64,000 nucleotides of DNA from Flagellimonas marinaquae (GTDB taxonomy: Bacteria > Bacteroidota > Bacteroidia > Flavobacteriales > Flavobacteriaceae). The notes beneath the pieces are model-generated. The model worked only from the letters and a program-made list of their open reading frames with translations, made no database searches and was not told the DNA's origin. The stretch is from NCBI RefSeq assembly GCF_023716465.1, contig NZ_CP092415.1, forward strand, positions 1,651,501 through 1,715,500. The letters run 5' to 3'. This document shows, piece after piece, positions 8,361 to 17,049 of the stretch. Within the stretch, counting starts at the first letter, position 1; each line of letters begins with the position of its first letter. The position numbers were made by a program, and so were the translations under genes.

Positions 8361-9407
8361 TTATTTCTCAAAAGAATTCCAGCCCTGCGCCGTAATCGGA
8401 ATTTTGGTCTCCGCCCTGGTAATCAAATGTATCCCCTCATTCTTTTCTGTCATGTGACCTATTACGGTTAAATTTGGGTTTCCTTTAATTTTTGGAAAAT
8501 CAGCTTGATCAATGGTGAACAGCAATTCATAATCCTCCCCGCCACTCAGGGCAATCATGGTGCTATCCATTTTAAATTCTTCTGAAGCAGAAATAACCGT
8601 GGGGTCCAAAGGAATTTTATCCTCAAAAACATTGCATCCCAAATCACTGTGCTTGCACAAATGAAGAACCTCTGAAGATAGTCCATCGCTAATATCTATC
8701 ATGGAAGTAGGTTTTACTTCCAATTTCGTGAGGAGTTCCACAATGTCCTTGCGGGCTTCAGGCTTTAGTTGTCGCTCCACGATGTAAGAGTAGGGTTCAA
8801 GATCTGGTTGGCTGTTCGGGTTTACCTTGAACACTTCCTTTTCCCGTTCAAGTACTTGTAGTCCCAGGTAGGCGCCACCAAGGTCTCCGGTCACTACCAA
8901 TAAATCGTTTGGTTTGCCCCCTTTGCGGTAAACAATGTCATTTTCATTGGCAATGCCAATTGCGGTAACGCTTATTATCATTCCGCGTGTAGAAGATGTA
9001 GTATCGCCACCTACCAAATCAACATTGTACAATTTACAAGCAAGTGCAACCCCGGCATAAAACTCTTCCAGGGCTTCGAGGGGAAACCTGTTGGAAATGG
9101 CCAACGAAACCGTAACTTGTGTTGCCATGGCGTTCATGGCGTAGATATCGGATAGGTTCACCATCACAGATTTATAACCTAAGTGTTTAAGGGGCACATA
9201 ACTCAAATCAAAGTGAACTCCTTCCACCAACATATCGGTGGAAACCACTGTTTTTTTGCCATTGTAATCCATAACGGCGGCATCGTCCCCAACACCCTTA
9301 ATGGTTGAAGATTGGGATAGTTCGAAATTTTTGGTAAGGTGTTCGATCAGGCCAAATTCACCCAATTTCTCCAGTGCAGTACGTTCTTGATTCTTGTCTT
9401 CTAGCAT
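8361..9407 (-). CDS. thiL: Thiamine-monophosphate kinase
   Basis: A 348-residue PurM/ThiL-fold enzyme that phosphorylates thiamine monophosphate to the diphosphate cofactor with ATP. Visible motifs are GVGDDAAVMDYNGKKTVVST (the Mg/ATP-binding aspartates), DMLVEGVHFDLSY, the VGGDTTSS loop, VTGDLGGAYLGLQVL, MIDISDGLSSEVLHLC and SGGEDYELLFTI. The start at 9407 (MLEDKNQERTALEKLGEFGL) matches the family N-terminus; a frame opening at 9488 would add 27 unrelated residues and would start upstream of the apparent promoter element. It is divergent from the suf operon. Confidence 0.93.
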   Translation of the reverse strand: MLEDKNQERTALEKLGEFGLIEHLTKNFELSQSSTIKGVGDDAAVMDYNGKKTVVSTDMLVEGVHFDLSYVPLKHLGYKSVMVNLSDIYAMNAMATQVTVSLAISNRFPLEALEEFYAGVALACKLYNVDLVGGDTTSSTRGMIISVTAIGIANENDIVYRKGGKPNDLLVVTGDLGGAYLGLQVLEREKEVFKVNPNSQPDLEPYSYIVERQLKPEARKDIVELLTKLEVKPTSMIDISDGLSSEVLHLCKHSDLGCNVFEDKIPLDPTVISASEEFKMDSTMIALSGGEDYELLFTIDQADFPKIKGNPNLTVIGHMTEKNEGIHLITRAETKIPITAQGWNSFEK

Positions 9408-9411
9408 TTTG

Positions 9412-9419
9412 CAAAAATA
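9412..9419 (-). promoter_or_regulatory. Possible -7 element of thiL
   Basis: TATTTTTG on the reverse strand (9419-9412) matches TANNTTTG. It ends only 4 nt before the thiL ATG, so transcription would begin at or beside the start codon. No good -33 element is seen. Confidence 0.35.
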
Positions 9420-9619
9420 ATGAGGATAATCTAATAATTTGGTGTTGTTGGCGACATAATATTTTTTGGTCCAATTTGAGCAAAACATGTTGTTTAGTGC
9501 CTATAAGTTCAAGGTTGCTGGGCCATATGGCTCTATCGGTACTGTTTTCTATAAAGAACACCTATGGAATCATTCGTTATAATAATGTTAGCTGCTATGG
9601 TAAAACACTACTTATACAG

Positions 9620-9627
9620 TATATTTG
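9620..9627 (+). promoter_or_regulatory. -7 promoter element of the suf operon
   Basis: TATATTTG at 9620-9627 is an exact TANNTTTG match, 28 nt before the ATG of the first suf gene. The expected -33 region has no clear TTTG, which may mean that an activator assists or that the promoter is weak. Confidence 0.5.
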
Positions 9628-9655
9628 TAAGCTATTTAGATTAAATTCAAGTAAG

Positions 9656-9985
9656 ATGATTAAGGTTTCAGAATCAGCAAGGCATAAAGTGGTGTCGCTC
9701 ATGACCGAAGAAGGTTTCAATGCGACCACAGATTATGTGCGTGTTGGTGTAAAGAGCGGAGGATGCAGCGGATTGTCTTATGAGTTAAAGTTCGACAAGT
9801 CGGCTGCTGATACAGATAAGGTTTTTGAGGATAATAACGTAAGGATTATCGTGGATAAAAAAAGCTTTTTGTATCTCGTGGGCACCACATTGGAATATTC
9901 CGGAGGTTTAAACGGAAAGGGCTTTGTTTTCAATAATCCAAATGCCCAACGAACCTGTGGATGTGGAGAGAGTTTTTCACTATAA
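9656..9985 (+). CDS. sufA: HesB/IscA/SufA-type iron-sulfur carrier protein
   Basis: A 109-residue A-type carrier that receives Fe-S clusters from the SUF scaffold and hands them to target proteins. The three conserved cysteines are present: Cys37 in GGCSG, and Cys101 and Cys103 in CGCG near the C-terminus. The start at 9656 gives the canonical MIKVSESA opening; the frame extends upstream but without similarity. It is the first gene of the suf operon. The symbol is by position and family, since IscA, SufA and ErpA are hard to separate by sequence. Confidence 0.9.
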   Translation: MIKVSESARHKVVSLMTEEGFNATTDYVRVGVKSGGCSGLSYELKFDKSAADTDKVFEDNNVRIIVDKKSFLYLVGTTLEYSGGLNGKGFVFNNPNAQRTCGCGESFSL

Positions 9986-9989
9986 AATG

Positions 9990-10029
9990 AGTTAAAAGAG
10001 CTAAACATTAAAAAAGTAAAAGTATAAAT
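9990..10029 (+). repeat. 8-nt periodic repeat, left boundary of the first four-helix element
   Basis: Five successive 8-nt units follow the pattern nnnTAAAA with small deviations: AGTTAAAA at 9990, GAGCTAAA at 9998, CATTAAAA at 10006, AAGTAAAA at 10014 and GTATAAAT at 10022. The first nine bases (AGTTAAAAG) are the exact reverse complement of 10405-10413 on the other side of the gene. The last unit runs into the gene's start codon. Confidence 0.55.
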
Positions 10030-10396
10030 GTACAGCTCTTTTGAAGACTTGGAAGTTTACAAAACAACAATAAAGTTTACTGGCCAAGTTTATGATTTAT
10101 TGAAGAGAAGTCCTTTAAAAGAAGATTTTGCAATGGTTGACCAAGTACGAAGAGCTACCATTTCAATTTCAAACAACATTTCGGAAGGATTTGAAAGGGA
10201 AACGGATAAAGAGTTGATAAGGTTCCTTTATTTCTCCAAAGGTTCGGCCGGAGAAATCAGAAATCTTTTTAACTTAATGGAAGAGGTAGGATATTTTAAA
10301 GCTGAAGAATTGGTCGATTACAAAAAGCAGGTAATCAACATTTCAAAACAGCTTGCTAATTATATCAAGTACGTTAAAAAGCGAAGCAATCTTTGA
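10028..10396 (+). CDS. Four helix bundle protein (S23/IVS family)
   Basis: A 122-residue all-helical protein of the family first seen as ORFs inside 23S rRNA intervening sequences; it also includes the Avd accessory protein of diversity-generating retroelements. Signature stretches are QVRRATISISNNISEGFER (about residues 39-57) and the ETDKELIRFLYFSKGSAGEI region. It separates the A-type carrier gene from sufB and has no obvious role in Fe-S assembly. The periodic inverted repeats on both sides suggest an inserted element. Biochemical function unknown; relatives form basic oligomers that may bind nucleic acid. Confidence 0.88.
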   Translation: MYSSFEDLEVYKTTIKFTGQVYDLLKRSPLKEDFAMVDQVRRATISISNNISEGFERETDKELIRFLYFSKGSAGEIRNLFNLMEEVGYFKAEELVDYKKQVINISKQLANYIKYVKKRSNL

Positions 10397-10413
10397 CTTT
10401 TTGACTTTTAACT
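10392..10413 (+). repeat. 8-nt periodic repeat, right boundary of the first four-helix element
   Basis: Two exact copies of TTTGACTT (10392-10399, 10400-10407) run into TTAACT. CTTTTAACT at 10405-10413 is the inverted copy of 9990-9998. The array overlaps the last codons and stop of the four-helix gene and ends 10 nt before the sufB start. Confidence 0.55.
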
Positions 10414-10423
10414 GAGAGAATAT

Positions 10424-11869
10424 ATGGCTTATACAGAGGAAGAATTAAAAAAAGAACTGGAGACCAAGGAATACGAGTACGGTTTCTACACGGATATTGA
10501 ATCGGACACCCTGCCCAAAGGGTTGAACGAGGATATTGTAATAGCTATTTCCAAAAAGAAGGAGGAGCCCGAGTGGATGACGGAGTGGCGACTGGAAGCT
10601 TTTCGTGCCTGGAAGGAAATGGAGGAGCCAGAATGGGCCAATGTGACCTATGAAAAACCCGATTTTCAAGATATCTCCTACTATTCGGCCCCTAACAAAA
10701 AACCCAAGTACAATAGTCTGGACGAGGTAGATCCAGAATTGTTGGAGACTTTTAAAAAGTTGGGAATATCCGTGGACGAACAGAAAAAGTTGGCCGGGGT
10801 AGCGGTGGATATTGTGATGGATTCCGTTTCTGTGGCCACAACCTTCAAAAAAACCCTGGCGGAAAAAGGAATAATTTTTTGTTCCATTTCAGAAGCTATC
10901 CAAGAACATCCTGAATTGGTGAAGAAATACTTGGGAACTGTAGTGCCCAAAAAAGATAATTTTTATGCAGCGTTGAACTCCGCCGTATTCTCCGATGGGT
11001 CATTCTGTTATATCCCAAAAGGAGTAAGATGTCCCATGGAGCTTTCCACTTATTTCCGTATCAACCAAGCGGGAACAGGACAGTTCGAAAGAACCTTGGT
11101 GGTGGCGGATGAAGGCAGCTATGTAAGCTATTTGGAAGGCTGTACCGCACCTTCCCGCGACGAGAACCAACTGCACGCAGCGGTTGTAGAGCTTATCGCC
11201 TTGGACGATGCCGAGATCAAATATTCTACCGTACAAAATTGGTACCCGGGCAATAGTGAAGGTAAAGGAGGGGTGTTCAATTTTGTGACCAAGCGAGGGA
11301 TCTGTGAAAAAAATGCCAAGATTTCTTGGACACAAGTGGAAACAGGATCGGCCGTAACTTGGAAATACCCATCATGTGTATTAAAAGGAGACAACTCAAT
11401 AGGTGAGTTCTATTCCATTGCAGTGACCAATAATTTTCAGCAAGCGGATACCGGGACCAAAATGATCCACTTGGGAAAAAACACCAAGAGTACCATAATT
11501 TCCAAAGGAATTTCCGCCGGACAATCACAAAATAGTTACCGAGGCCTGGTTCAAGTAAACAGCAGGGCCGAAAACGCCAGAAACTTTTCGCAATGTGATT
11601 CCCTGTTGATGGGCAACCGTTGTGGAGCGCACACATTCCCCTACATCGAGGCCAAAAACAAATCGGCACAAATAGAGCACGAGGCTACCACTAGTAAAAT
11701 TGGAGAGGACCAAATTTTCTATTGTAACCAAAGGGGGATCGATACCGAAAAGGCCATTGCCTTGATCGTGAACGGATTTAGTAAGGAAGTGTTGAACAAA
11801 CTTCCAATGGAATTTGCAGTAGAAGCACAAAAACTATTGGAAATTAGTTTGGAAGGATCAGTAGGATAG
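10424..11869 (+). CDS. sufB: Fe-S cluster assembly scaffold SufB
   Basis: A 481-residue SufB. With SufC and SufD it forms the SufBC2D complex that builds Fe-S clusters in the cytoplasm. The acidic N-terminal helical part (to about residue 110) is followed by a beta-helix core. Landmarks are the [20 protein letters not shown] and [19 protein letters not shown] regions, and the C-terminal [10 protein letters not shown]...[10 protein letters not shown]...[17 protein letters not shown] block. Length matches the usual 470-485. A palindrome separates it from sufC. Confidence 0.97.
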   Translation: MAYTEEELKKELETKEYEYGFYTDIESDTLPKGLNEDIVIAISKKKEEPEWMTEWRLEAFRAWKEMEEPEWANVTYEKPDFQDISYYSAPNKKPKYNSLDEVDPELLETFKKLGISVDEQKKLAGVAVDIVMDSVSVATTFKKTLAEKGIIFCSISEAIQEHPELVKKYLGTVVPKKDNFYAALNSAVFSDGSFCYIPKGVRCPMELSTYFRINQAGTGQFERTLVVADEGSYVSYLEGCTAPSRDENQLHAAVVELIALDDAEIKYSTVQNWYPGNSEGKGGVFNFVTKRGICEKNAKISWTQVETGSAVTWKYPSCVLKGDNSIGEFYSIAVTNNFQQADTGTKMIHLGKNTKSTIISKGISAGQSQNSYRGLVQVNSRAENARNFSQCDSLLMGNRCGAHTFPYIEAKNKSAQIEHEATTSKIGEDQIFYCNQRGIDTEKAIALIVNGFSKEVLNKLPMEFAVEAQKLLEISLEGSVG

Positions 11870-11923
11870 CTTCGGTTGAGCTCAGCTACCCAATTCGATT
11901 TGTGGTAGAGTTAAGTCGAAATC
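11870..11923. repeat. Imperfect palindromic repeat between sufB and sufC
   Basis: The left arm 11871-11890 (TTCGGTTGAGCTCAGCTACC) and right arm 11904-11923 (GGTAGAGTTAAGTCGAAATC) are complementary apart from mismatches and a 3-nt bulge. The outer TTCG.../...CGAAAT ends and the GAGCTC core resemble the TTTCGA-bounded repeats elsewhere in the window. In the suf mRNA it would form a hairpin immediately after the sufB stop. Confidence 0.5.
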
Positions 11924-11955
11924 ACAATTAATAAGATAGGATACAATTATAGAAG

Positions 11956-12708
11956 ATGCTAGAAATCAAAAATTTACACGCAAGCGTAGACGATAAAGAA
12001 ATCCTTAAGGGAATCGACCTAAAGGTGAACGCAGGAGAGGTGCACGCCATTATGGGCCCCAACGGTTCAGGTAAAAGTACTTTGGCCGAAGTAATTGCAG
12101 GTCAGGAAGAATTTGAAGTGGGAGAAGGAAACATTCTCTTGGAAGGAGAGGACTTGGAAGAACTTTCACCAGAAGAAAGAGCTCACAAAGGAGTGTTCTT
12201 GTCCTTTCAATACCCAGTTGAGATTCCTGGAGTGTCGGTGACCAACTTTATGAAGACCGCAATAAACGAATCCAGAAAAGCACAAGGATTGGAAGACATG
12301 CCGGCCAATGAAATGCTCAAAAAGATTCGTGAGAAGTCCGAAATGTTGGAAATTGACAGAAAATTTCTTTCACGCTCTTTGAACGAAGGCTTTTCTGGTG
12401 GTGAAAAGAAACGGAACGAGATTTTTCAAATGGCAATGATGGAACCCAAATTGGCCATTCTCGACGAGACCGATTCCGGATTGGATATCGATGCACTCCG
12501 TATCGTGGCCAATGGCGTAAACAAATTGCGCAGCAAGGACAATGCCATTATTGTGATAACGCACTACCAAAGATTGTTGGATTACATTGTGCCGGATTTT
12601 GTACATGTATTGTACAATGGTAAAATCGTAAAATCCGGGACCAAGGAACTAGCTTTGGAACTGGAAGAAAAAGGGTACGACTGGATTAAAGAAGAAGCTT
12701 CGGTATAA
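11956..12708 (+). CDS. sufC: Fe-S cluster assembly ATPase SufC
   Basis: A 250-residue ABC ATPase that powers the SufBCD scaffold. Walker A is [10 protein letters not shown] (residues 33-42), the ABC signature lies in [17 protein letters not shown], Walker B and the following acidic residue are in [14 protein letters not shown], and the switch histidine is in [14 protein letters not shown]. The KKRNE variant of the signature region is typical of SufC. It sits between sufB and sufD with a palindrome on each side. Confidence 0.97.
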   Translation: MLEIKNLHASVDDKEILKGIDLKVNAGEVHAIMGPNGSGKSTLAEVIAGQEEFEVGEGNILLEGEDLEELSPEERAHKGVFLSFQYPVEIPGVSVTNFMKTAINESRKAQGLEDMPANEMLKKIREKSEMLEIDRKFLSRSLNEGFSGGEKKRNEIFQMAMMEPKLAILDETDSGLDIDALRIVANGVNKLRSKDNAIIVITHYQRLLDYIVPDFVHVLYNGKIVKSGTKELALELEEKGYDWIKEEASV

Positions 12709-12715
12709 CCAGTTT

Positions 12716-12789
12716 TGTCATTCCCATGAAAATGGGAATCCAAATGAAAAAGAATCATTAATTCGATTCCTGCTTTCGCAGGAATGACA
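12716..12789. repeat. 74-bp repeat with two hairpins between sufC and sufD
   Basis: The element is bounded by TGTCATTCC (12716-12724) and its exact reverse complement GGAATGACA (12781-12789). Inside are two hairpins, TTCCCATGAAAATGGGAA near the left end and ATTCCTGCTTTCGCAGGAAT near the right. This is a REP/MITE-like dispersed palindrome; similar GTCATTCC...GGAATGAC units occur in many bacteria. It fills the sufC-sufD gap almost completely. Confidence 0.65.
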
Positions 12790-12800
12790 ATTAAAAACGA

Positions 12801-14117
12801 ATGGATTTAAAGGAAAAATTAGTCTCCTCATTTTTGGCTTTTGAAGATGGTATGGATTTAGACCATCCCGTACACGAAGAAAGGTCCAGGGCCATAAAGA
12901 ATTTTGAGAGCAAAGGGTTTCCGTCCAAAAAAGACGAAGCCTGGAAATATACATCCCTTAAAAGTTTGGAAAAGATAGATTTCAGCATCTTTCCAAAACA
13001 CGAGACCTCGTTGGAGTACAAGGATGTCAAAAAATATTTCCTACACGAGATAGACACATACAAAATTGTATTTGTAGATGGAGTCTACAGTTCTTACCTA
13101 TCTGAAACCACACACGATGGAGTGGATGTATGTTTGATGAGCTCGGCCTTTAGCAAGCCCATGTTCCAGCAAGTGATCGAAGTATATTTCAACAAAGCGG
13201 CATCAAAAGATGAAACGCTGACCTCGTTGAACACAGCTTTCAGTAAAGAAGGAGCCTATATCTACATCCCAAAGAACAAAATGCCCAAAAAACCCATCCA
13301 GATTCTGCATTTGGCAACGGGTAACGAAGCGGCCCTGATGTTACAGCCGCGTAACTTGATCGTGGCAGAAGACAACGCGGAGGTCCAGATTATAGAGCGC
13401 CACCAGAGTTTGACGGGGAACGAAGTTTTTACCAACTCCGTGACCGAGATTTTTGCGGGCAAGGACGCTATTGTTGACTACTACAAGGTACAGAACGATG
13501 CATCTACAGCCTCCTTGGTGGACAACACCTATATTTCACAAAAGGATAGCAGCGTAGTGCGCGTACACACTTTTTCTTTGGGCGGTAAACTTATCCGTAA
13601 CAACCTGAACTTTTATCAGAATGGGGAACGTATCGACTCTACCTTGAAGGGTGTAACCATTTTGGGAGATAAGCAGCATGTGGACCACCATACCTTGGTG
13701 CACCACGCACAACCTAATTGTGAGAGCCATCAGGATTATAAAGGCATTTTTGGCGATAGTTCCACCGGGGTCTTTAATGGTAAGATCATTGTGGACAAGA
13801 TTGCACAGAAAACGGATGCCTTTCAGCAGAACAACAATATATTGTTGAGCGATAAGTCTACTATAAATTCGAAGCCCCAATTGGAGATTTTTGCGGACGA
13901 TGTAAAATGTTCGCACGGATGTACCATTGGTCAGTTGGATGATGAGGCCCTTTTTTACCTAAGATCAAGGGGAATACCAAAAAAAGAGGCCAAGGCTTTA
14001 ATGATGTACGCTTTTGCGAACAACGTATTGGAAAGCGTTCGAATCCCTGAACTAAAAGTTAGGATCAATAAAATCATTGCGGATAAACTCGGCGTTCGTA
14101 TGGGTTTTGACCTCTAA
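12801..14117 (+). CDS. sufD: Fe-S cluster assembly protein SufD
   Basis: A 438-residue beta-helix partner of SufB. The N-terminal helical part has GFPSKKDEAWKYTSLKSLEK (about residues 46-65). The core carries VAEDNAEVQIIERH, and the C-terminal third has the conserved VDHHTLVHHAQPNCESHQDY, SSTGVFNGKIIVDKIAQKTD and DDVKCSHGCTIGQLDDEALF stretches. The last contains the cysteine and histidine used at the SufB-SufD interface in characterised homologues. It is followed after 27 nt by sufS. Confidence 0.96.
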   Translation: MDLKEKLVSSFLAFEDGMDLDHPVHEERSRAIKNFESKGFPSKKDEAWKYTSLKSLEKIDFSIFPKHETSLEYKDVKKYFLHEIDTYKIVFVDGVYSSYLSETTHDGVDVCLMSSAFSKPMFQQVIEVYFNKAASKDETLTSLNTAFSKEGAYIYIPKNKMPKKPIQILHLATGNEAALMLQPRNLIVAEDNAEVQIIERHQSLTGNEVFTNSVTEIFAGKDAIVDYYKVQNDASTASLVDNTYISQKDSSVVRVHTFSLGGKLIRNNLNFYQNGERIDSTLKGVTILGDKQHVDHHTLVHHAQPNCESHQDYKGIFGDSSTGVFNGKIIVDKIAQKTDAFQQNNNILLSDKSTINSKPQLEIFADDVKCSHGCTIGQLDDEALFYLRSRGIPKKEAKALMMYAFANNVLESVRIPELKVRINKIIADKLGVRMGFDL

Positions 14118-14144
14118 AAAAAGGATTTTCACCGTTACATTACC

Positions 14145-15371
14145 ATGATAGAGACCACTTTGGACATACAGACCATTAGAAAGGATTTTCCCATCCTCCA
14201 AAGAGAGGTCAATGGTAAGCCTTTGGTATACTTGGACAATGCAGCCACCTCGCAGACGCCACAGCAGGTGATTGACACCATTGTCGATTATTATCAAAAC
14301 TATAATGCCAATATCCATCGTGGGGTGCATACCTTGTCGCAAGAAGCCACTGACGCCTACGAGGCTGCCCGTCACAAAATCCAGAAGCATTTCAATATTG
14401 CAAAAGCACACGAGATAATTTTTACTTCGGGAACCACGCAAAGCATCAATTTGGTGGCAACCGGATTCACTTCCTTTTTAAAAGAAGGAGATGAGATTTT
14501 AGTGTCTGCCATGGAGCACCATTCCAATATTGTTCCCTGGCAAATGCTATGTGAACGCACGGGAGCACTTCTTAAAGTGATTCCAATGAATCTGAATGGG
14601 GAATTGGTCATGGAGGAATACCATAACCTATTGTCCGATAGGACGAAGTTGGTCTTCTGCAACCACGTGTCCAATGCATTGGGAACCGTTAACCCAATTG
14701 AAAAAATTATTGATACCGCACACAAGGTAGGGGCAGCAGTCTTGATAGATGGAGCACAGGCAGCCCCACATATTAAAGCTGATCTGCAAGCTTTGGATGT
14801 GGATTTTTACACCGTTTCCGCACATAAAATGTGTGGACCAACGGGTGTTGGAATGCTATATGGAAAAGAGGAATGGCTCAAGAAATTGCCTCCTTACCAA
14901 GGCGGAGGCGAAATGATCGCGGAGGTGACCTTTGAAAGGACCACCTATGCCGACCTGCCCCATAAATTTGAAGCCGGAACACCCAACATTTGCGGTGGAA
15001 TCGCTTTTGGAGCAGCTTTGGACTATATGAACAGTATCGGATTTGATGCCATTGCCCAATATGAAGATGAATTGTTGCAATATGCTACGGAGCAGTTGCT
15101 CACGATCGAAGGCCTCAAGATTTACGGAACTGCAGTACATAAAACTTCGGTGATATCCTTTAATATTGAGGGAATCCATCCCTACGATATCGGTACCATT
15201 GTGGACAAACTGGGGATAGCTGTTAGAACCGGTCACCATTGTGCACAGCCCATCATGGATTTTTACCAAATTCCGGGAACTGTACGGGCCAGTTTTAGCT
15301 TTTACAACACCAAGGAAGAAGTGGATAAGCTGGTAGAAGGTATAAAACGAGCCAAAAACATGTTGCTTTAG
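14145..15371 (+). CDS. sufS: Cysteine desulfurase SufS
   Basis: A 408-residue PLP enzyme of the class II desulfurase group that takes sulfur from cysteine for cluster assembly. The PLP lysine is Lys228 in SAHKMCGPTG, preceded by the cofactor-binding VLIDGAQAAPH strand (about 199-209). The persulfide-forming cysteine is Cys366 in RTGHHCAQP, with the short flanking loop that distinguishes SufS from IscS. It is predicted to pass the persulfide to SufE, encoded just downstream. Confidence 0.97.
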   Translation: MIETTLDIQTIRKDFPILQREVNGKPLVYLDNAATSQTPQQVIDTIVDYYQNYNANIHRGVHTLSQEATDAYEAARHKIQKHFNIAKAHEIIFTSGTTQSINLVATGFTSFLKEGDEILVSAMEHHSNIVPWQMLCERTGALLKVIPMNLNGELVMEEYHNLLSDRTKLVFCNHVSNALGTVNPIEKIIDTAHKVGAAVLIDGAQAAPHIKADLQALDVDFYTVSAHKMCGPTGVGMLYGKEEWLKKLPPYQGGGEMIAEVTFERTTYADLPHKFEAGTPNICGGIAFGAALDYMNSIGFDAIAQYEDELLQYATEQLLTIEGLKIYGTAVHKTSVISFNIEGIHPYDIGTIVDKLGIAVRTGHHCAQPIMDFYQIPGTVRASFSFYNTKEEVDKLVEGIKRAKNMLL

Positions 15372-15443
15372 GCAAAGCGTTATCTTTATCTTAAACACTT
15401 GAATCGCAGCATAGCGAGTTGTATTTTTGAACAAAACCATTGC

Positions 15444-15866
15444 ATGACCATAAAAGAGATACAGGAAGAGATAATAGACGAGTTTTCCATGTTCGACGAC
15501 TGGATGCAGCGCTACGAATACATGATCGAGCTCGGTAAATCACTTCCGTTAATAGAAGAAAAATATAAAACCGACGACAACATCATAAAAGGTTGTCAGA
15601 GCAAAGTGTGGGTACACGCCGAACTGGATGGAGACAAGTTGGTTTTTACAGCAGATAGCGATGCCATTATCACCAAAGGCATTATTGCCATTTTGATCAG
15701 GGCGTTCAGCAACCAAAAACCACAGGACATTATTGATGCCGATACCGAGTTCATTGATGAAATTGGACTAAAAGAACATTTGTCCCCCACCCGCGCCAAC
15801 GGATTGGTAAGTATGATCAAGCAATTGAAACTGTATGCAGTTGCCTATCAAACACAGTTAAAATAA
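15444..15866 (+). CDS. sufE: SufE sulfur acceptor protein
   Basis: A 140-residue protein that accepts persulfide sulfur from SufS and delivers it to SufB. The active cysteine is Cys51 in IIKGCQSKVWVH. The start at 15444 (MTIKEIQEEIIDEFSMFDDW) is supported by the family's N-terminal helix; the frame extends 15 codons upstream without similarity. It lies 72 nt after sufS and 6 nt before the DUF59 gene. Confidence 0.95.
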   Translation: MTIKEIQEEIIDEFSMFDDWMQRYEYMIELGKSLPLIEEKYKTDDNIIKGCQSKVWVHAELDGDKLVFTADSDAIITKGIIAILIRAFSNQKPQDIIDADTEFIDEIGLKEHLSPTRANGLVSMIKQLKLYAVAYQTQLK

Positions 15867-15872
15867 CACAGA

Positions 15873-16202
15873 ATGAGTGAAGAAACTACCATAGATACAC
15901 AAGAATTGGGCGAAAAAATCGTAAAGGTGCTCAAGACCATTTATGATCCGGAAATCCCTGTGGATATTTACGAGTTGGGACTGATTTACGATGTATTTGT
16001 GAACGAAGAATACGAAGTTAAGATCTTGATGACCCTGACATCCCCTAACTGTCCCGTGGCGGAAACTTTGCCCGTGGAGGTAGAAGAAAAGGTAAAGTCC
16101 ATTGACGTTTTGAAGGATGTGGAAGTGGAGATTACTTTTGACCCACCATGGACCCAAGAACTGATGAGCGAAGAAGCCAAATTGGAACTCGGGCTCCTGT
16201 AA
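15873..16202 (+). CDS. SufT-like DUF59 (MIP18/PaaD-type) protein
   Basis: A 109-residue DUF59 protein. The conserved segments are the DPEIPVDIYELGLIYDV box (about residues 28-44) and the cysteine in TLTSPNCPVAETLP (about 57-70). Members in SUF operons (SufT) help Fe-S maturation, and the eukaryotic relative CIAO2/MIP18 is a targeting factor. Its place between sufE and the TIGR03643 gene supports that role. Confidence 0.9.
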   Translation: MSEETTIDTQELGEKIVKVLKTIYDPEIPVDIYELGLIYDVFVNEEYEVKILMTLTSPNCPVAETLPVEVEEKVKSIDVLKDVEVEITFDPPWTQELMSEEAKLELGLL

Positions 16203-16221
16203 AATACACAGCCAAACCCAA

Positions 16222-16461
16222 ATGCAGATGACCACAAGACAAATCGATAGGATTATTGAGATGGCTTGGGAGGATAGAACCCCTTTTGAAGCCATAGAAT
16301 ACCAATTTGACCTCAAGGAAAACGATGTAAGGGAAATAATGCGCAGCAACCTTAAACGTTCGTCTTTTGAGTTGTGGAGAAAGCGGGTAAAAGGAAGAAA
16401 GACCAAGCACCAGAAAACATCGCCGGCCAATCGGTTTCGTTCGCAGAATCAAAAGCTCTAA
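16222..16461 (+). CDS. TIGR03643 family small basic protein
   Basis: A 79-residue basic protein matching the pattern of TIGR03643: RQIDRIIEMAWEDRTPFEAI, then QFDLKENDVREIMRSNLK, then FELWRKRVKGRKTKH. The first half is a predicted helix-turn-helix-like bundle and the C-terminus is rich in Lys/Arg and could contact nucleic acid. It is 19 nt after the DUF59 gene. No function is established for the family, and its link to the SUF system here is by position only. Confidence 0.85.
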   Translation: MQMTTRQIDRIIEMAWEDRTPFEAIEYQFDLKENDVREIMRSNLKRSSFELWRKRVKGRKTKHQKTSPANRFRSQNQKL

Positions 16462-16503
16462 TGCATTTTTTGTTTTCTTAGAAATGTCCACTGGTCGGTA
16501 TTT

Positions 16504-16538
16504 AGGTCTAACTACTGAAATCTAACATCTGATGTCTG
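16504..16538 (+). repeat. Degenerate heptad array before and into the DUF2480 start
   Basis: Five in-phase 7-nt units follow nnnWCTR: AGGTCTA at 16504, ACTACTG at 16511, AAATCTA at 16518, ACATCTG at 16525 and ATGTCTG at 16532. The last unit supplies the ATG and Ser codon of the next gene. A related array is at 17365-17392. Confidence 0.55.
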
Positions 16539-17041
16539 AAGAAATTGTAAATAGAGTAGCCCAAAGCAAGTTGATCACTTTCAACCTAGAGGATTATTAT
16601 CCAAAGGGAGAGCGAAAGGTGTTGGACATTAAGGATTGGCTGTACGAAGGCTTTATTTTACGTGAAAAGGAGTTCCGTGCACACGTTGATGAACATGATT
16701 GGACAGCCTATCAAGATGCCTATGTGGCGCTACATTGTTCCTCGGATGCCATAGTGCCCGGTTGGGCCTTTATGCTGATTGCCTCTAAACTACAGCCCTA
16801 TGCCAAAAAGGTGATTCATGGAAGTTTGGAATACTTGGAAACCGCTTTATATCAAAAAATATTGGAGCAATTGGACGTTTCTGATTTTAAGGACAAACCC
16901 GTGATTATAAAAGGATGTTCCAATAAACCCGTCCCAGAAAACGCCTACCTTATGGCCTTGACCAAAATACAGGAAGTGGCCAAAAGTGTAATGTACGGCG
17001 AAGCCTGTTCCTCGGTGCCCTTGTTTAAAAGAAAGAAATAG
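16532..17041 (+). CDS. DUF2480 family protein
   Basis: A 169-residue soluble protein confined to Bacteroidota. The first half contains NLEDYYPKGERKVLDIKDWL and REKEFRAHVDEHDWTAYQDA; the second contains YVALHCSSDAIVPGWAFMLI, VIIKGCSNKPVPENAY and GEACSSVPLFKRKK. Three cysteine sites (HCSSDA, KGCSNK, EACSSVP) in conserved-looking stretches could be redox or metal ligands. It often accompanies suf genes in flavobacteria, but no biochemical role is known. Heptad arrays lie at both ends. Confidence 0.88.
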   Translation: MSEEIVNRVAQSKLITFNLEDYYPKGERKVLDIKDWLYEGFILREKEFRAHVDEHDWTAYQDAYVALHCSSDAIVPGWAFMLIASKLQPYAKKVIHGSLEYLETALYQKILEQLDVSDFKDKPVIIKGCSNKPVPENAYLMALTKIQEVAKSVMYGEACSSVPLFKRKK

Positions 17042-17049
17042 ATTTCAAT

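Noticed and set aside
10028..10396. Diversity-generating retroelement accessory gene (avd)
   Set aside because: The fold family is shared, but no reverse transcriptase, template repeat or variable repeat is found nearby.
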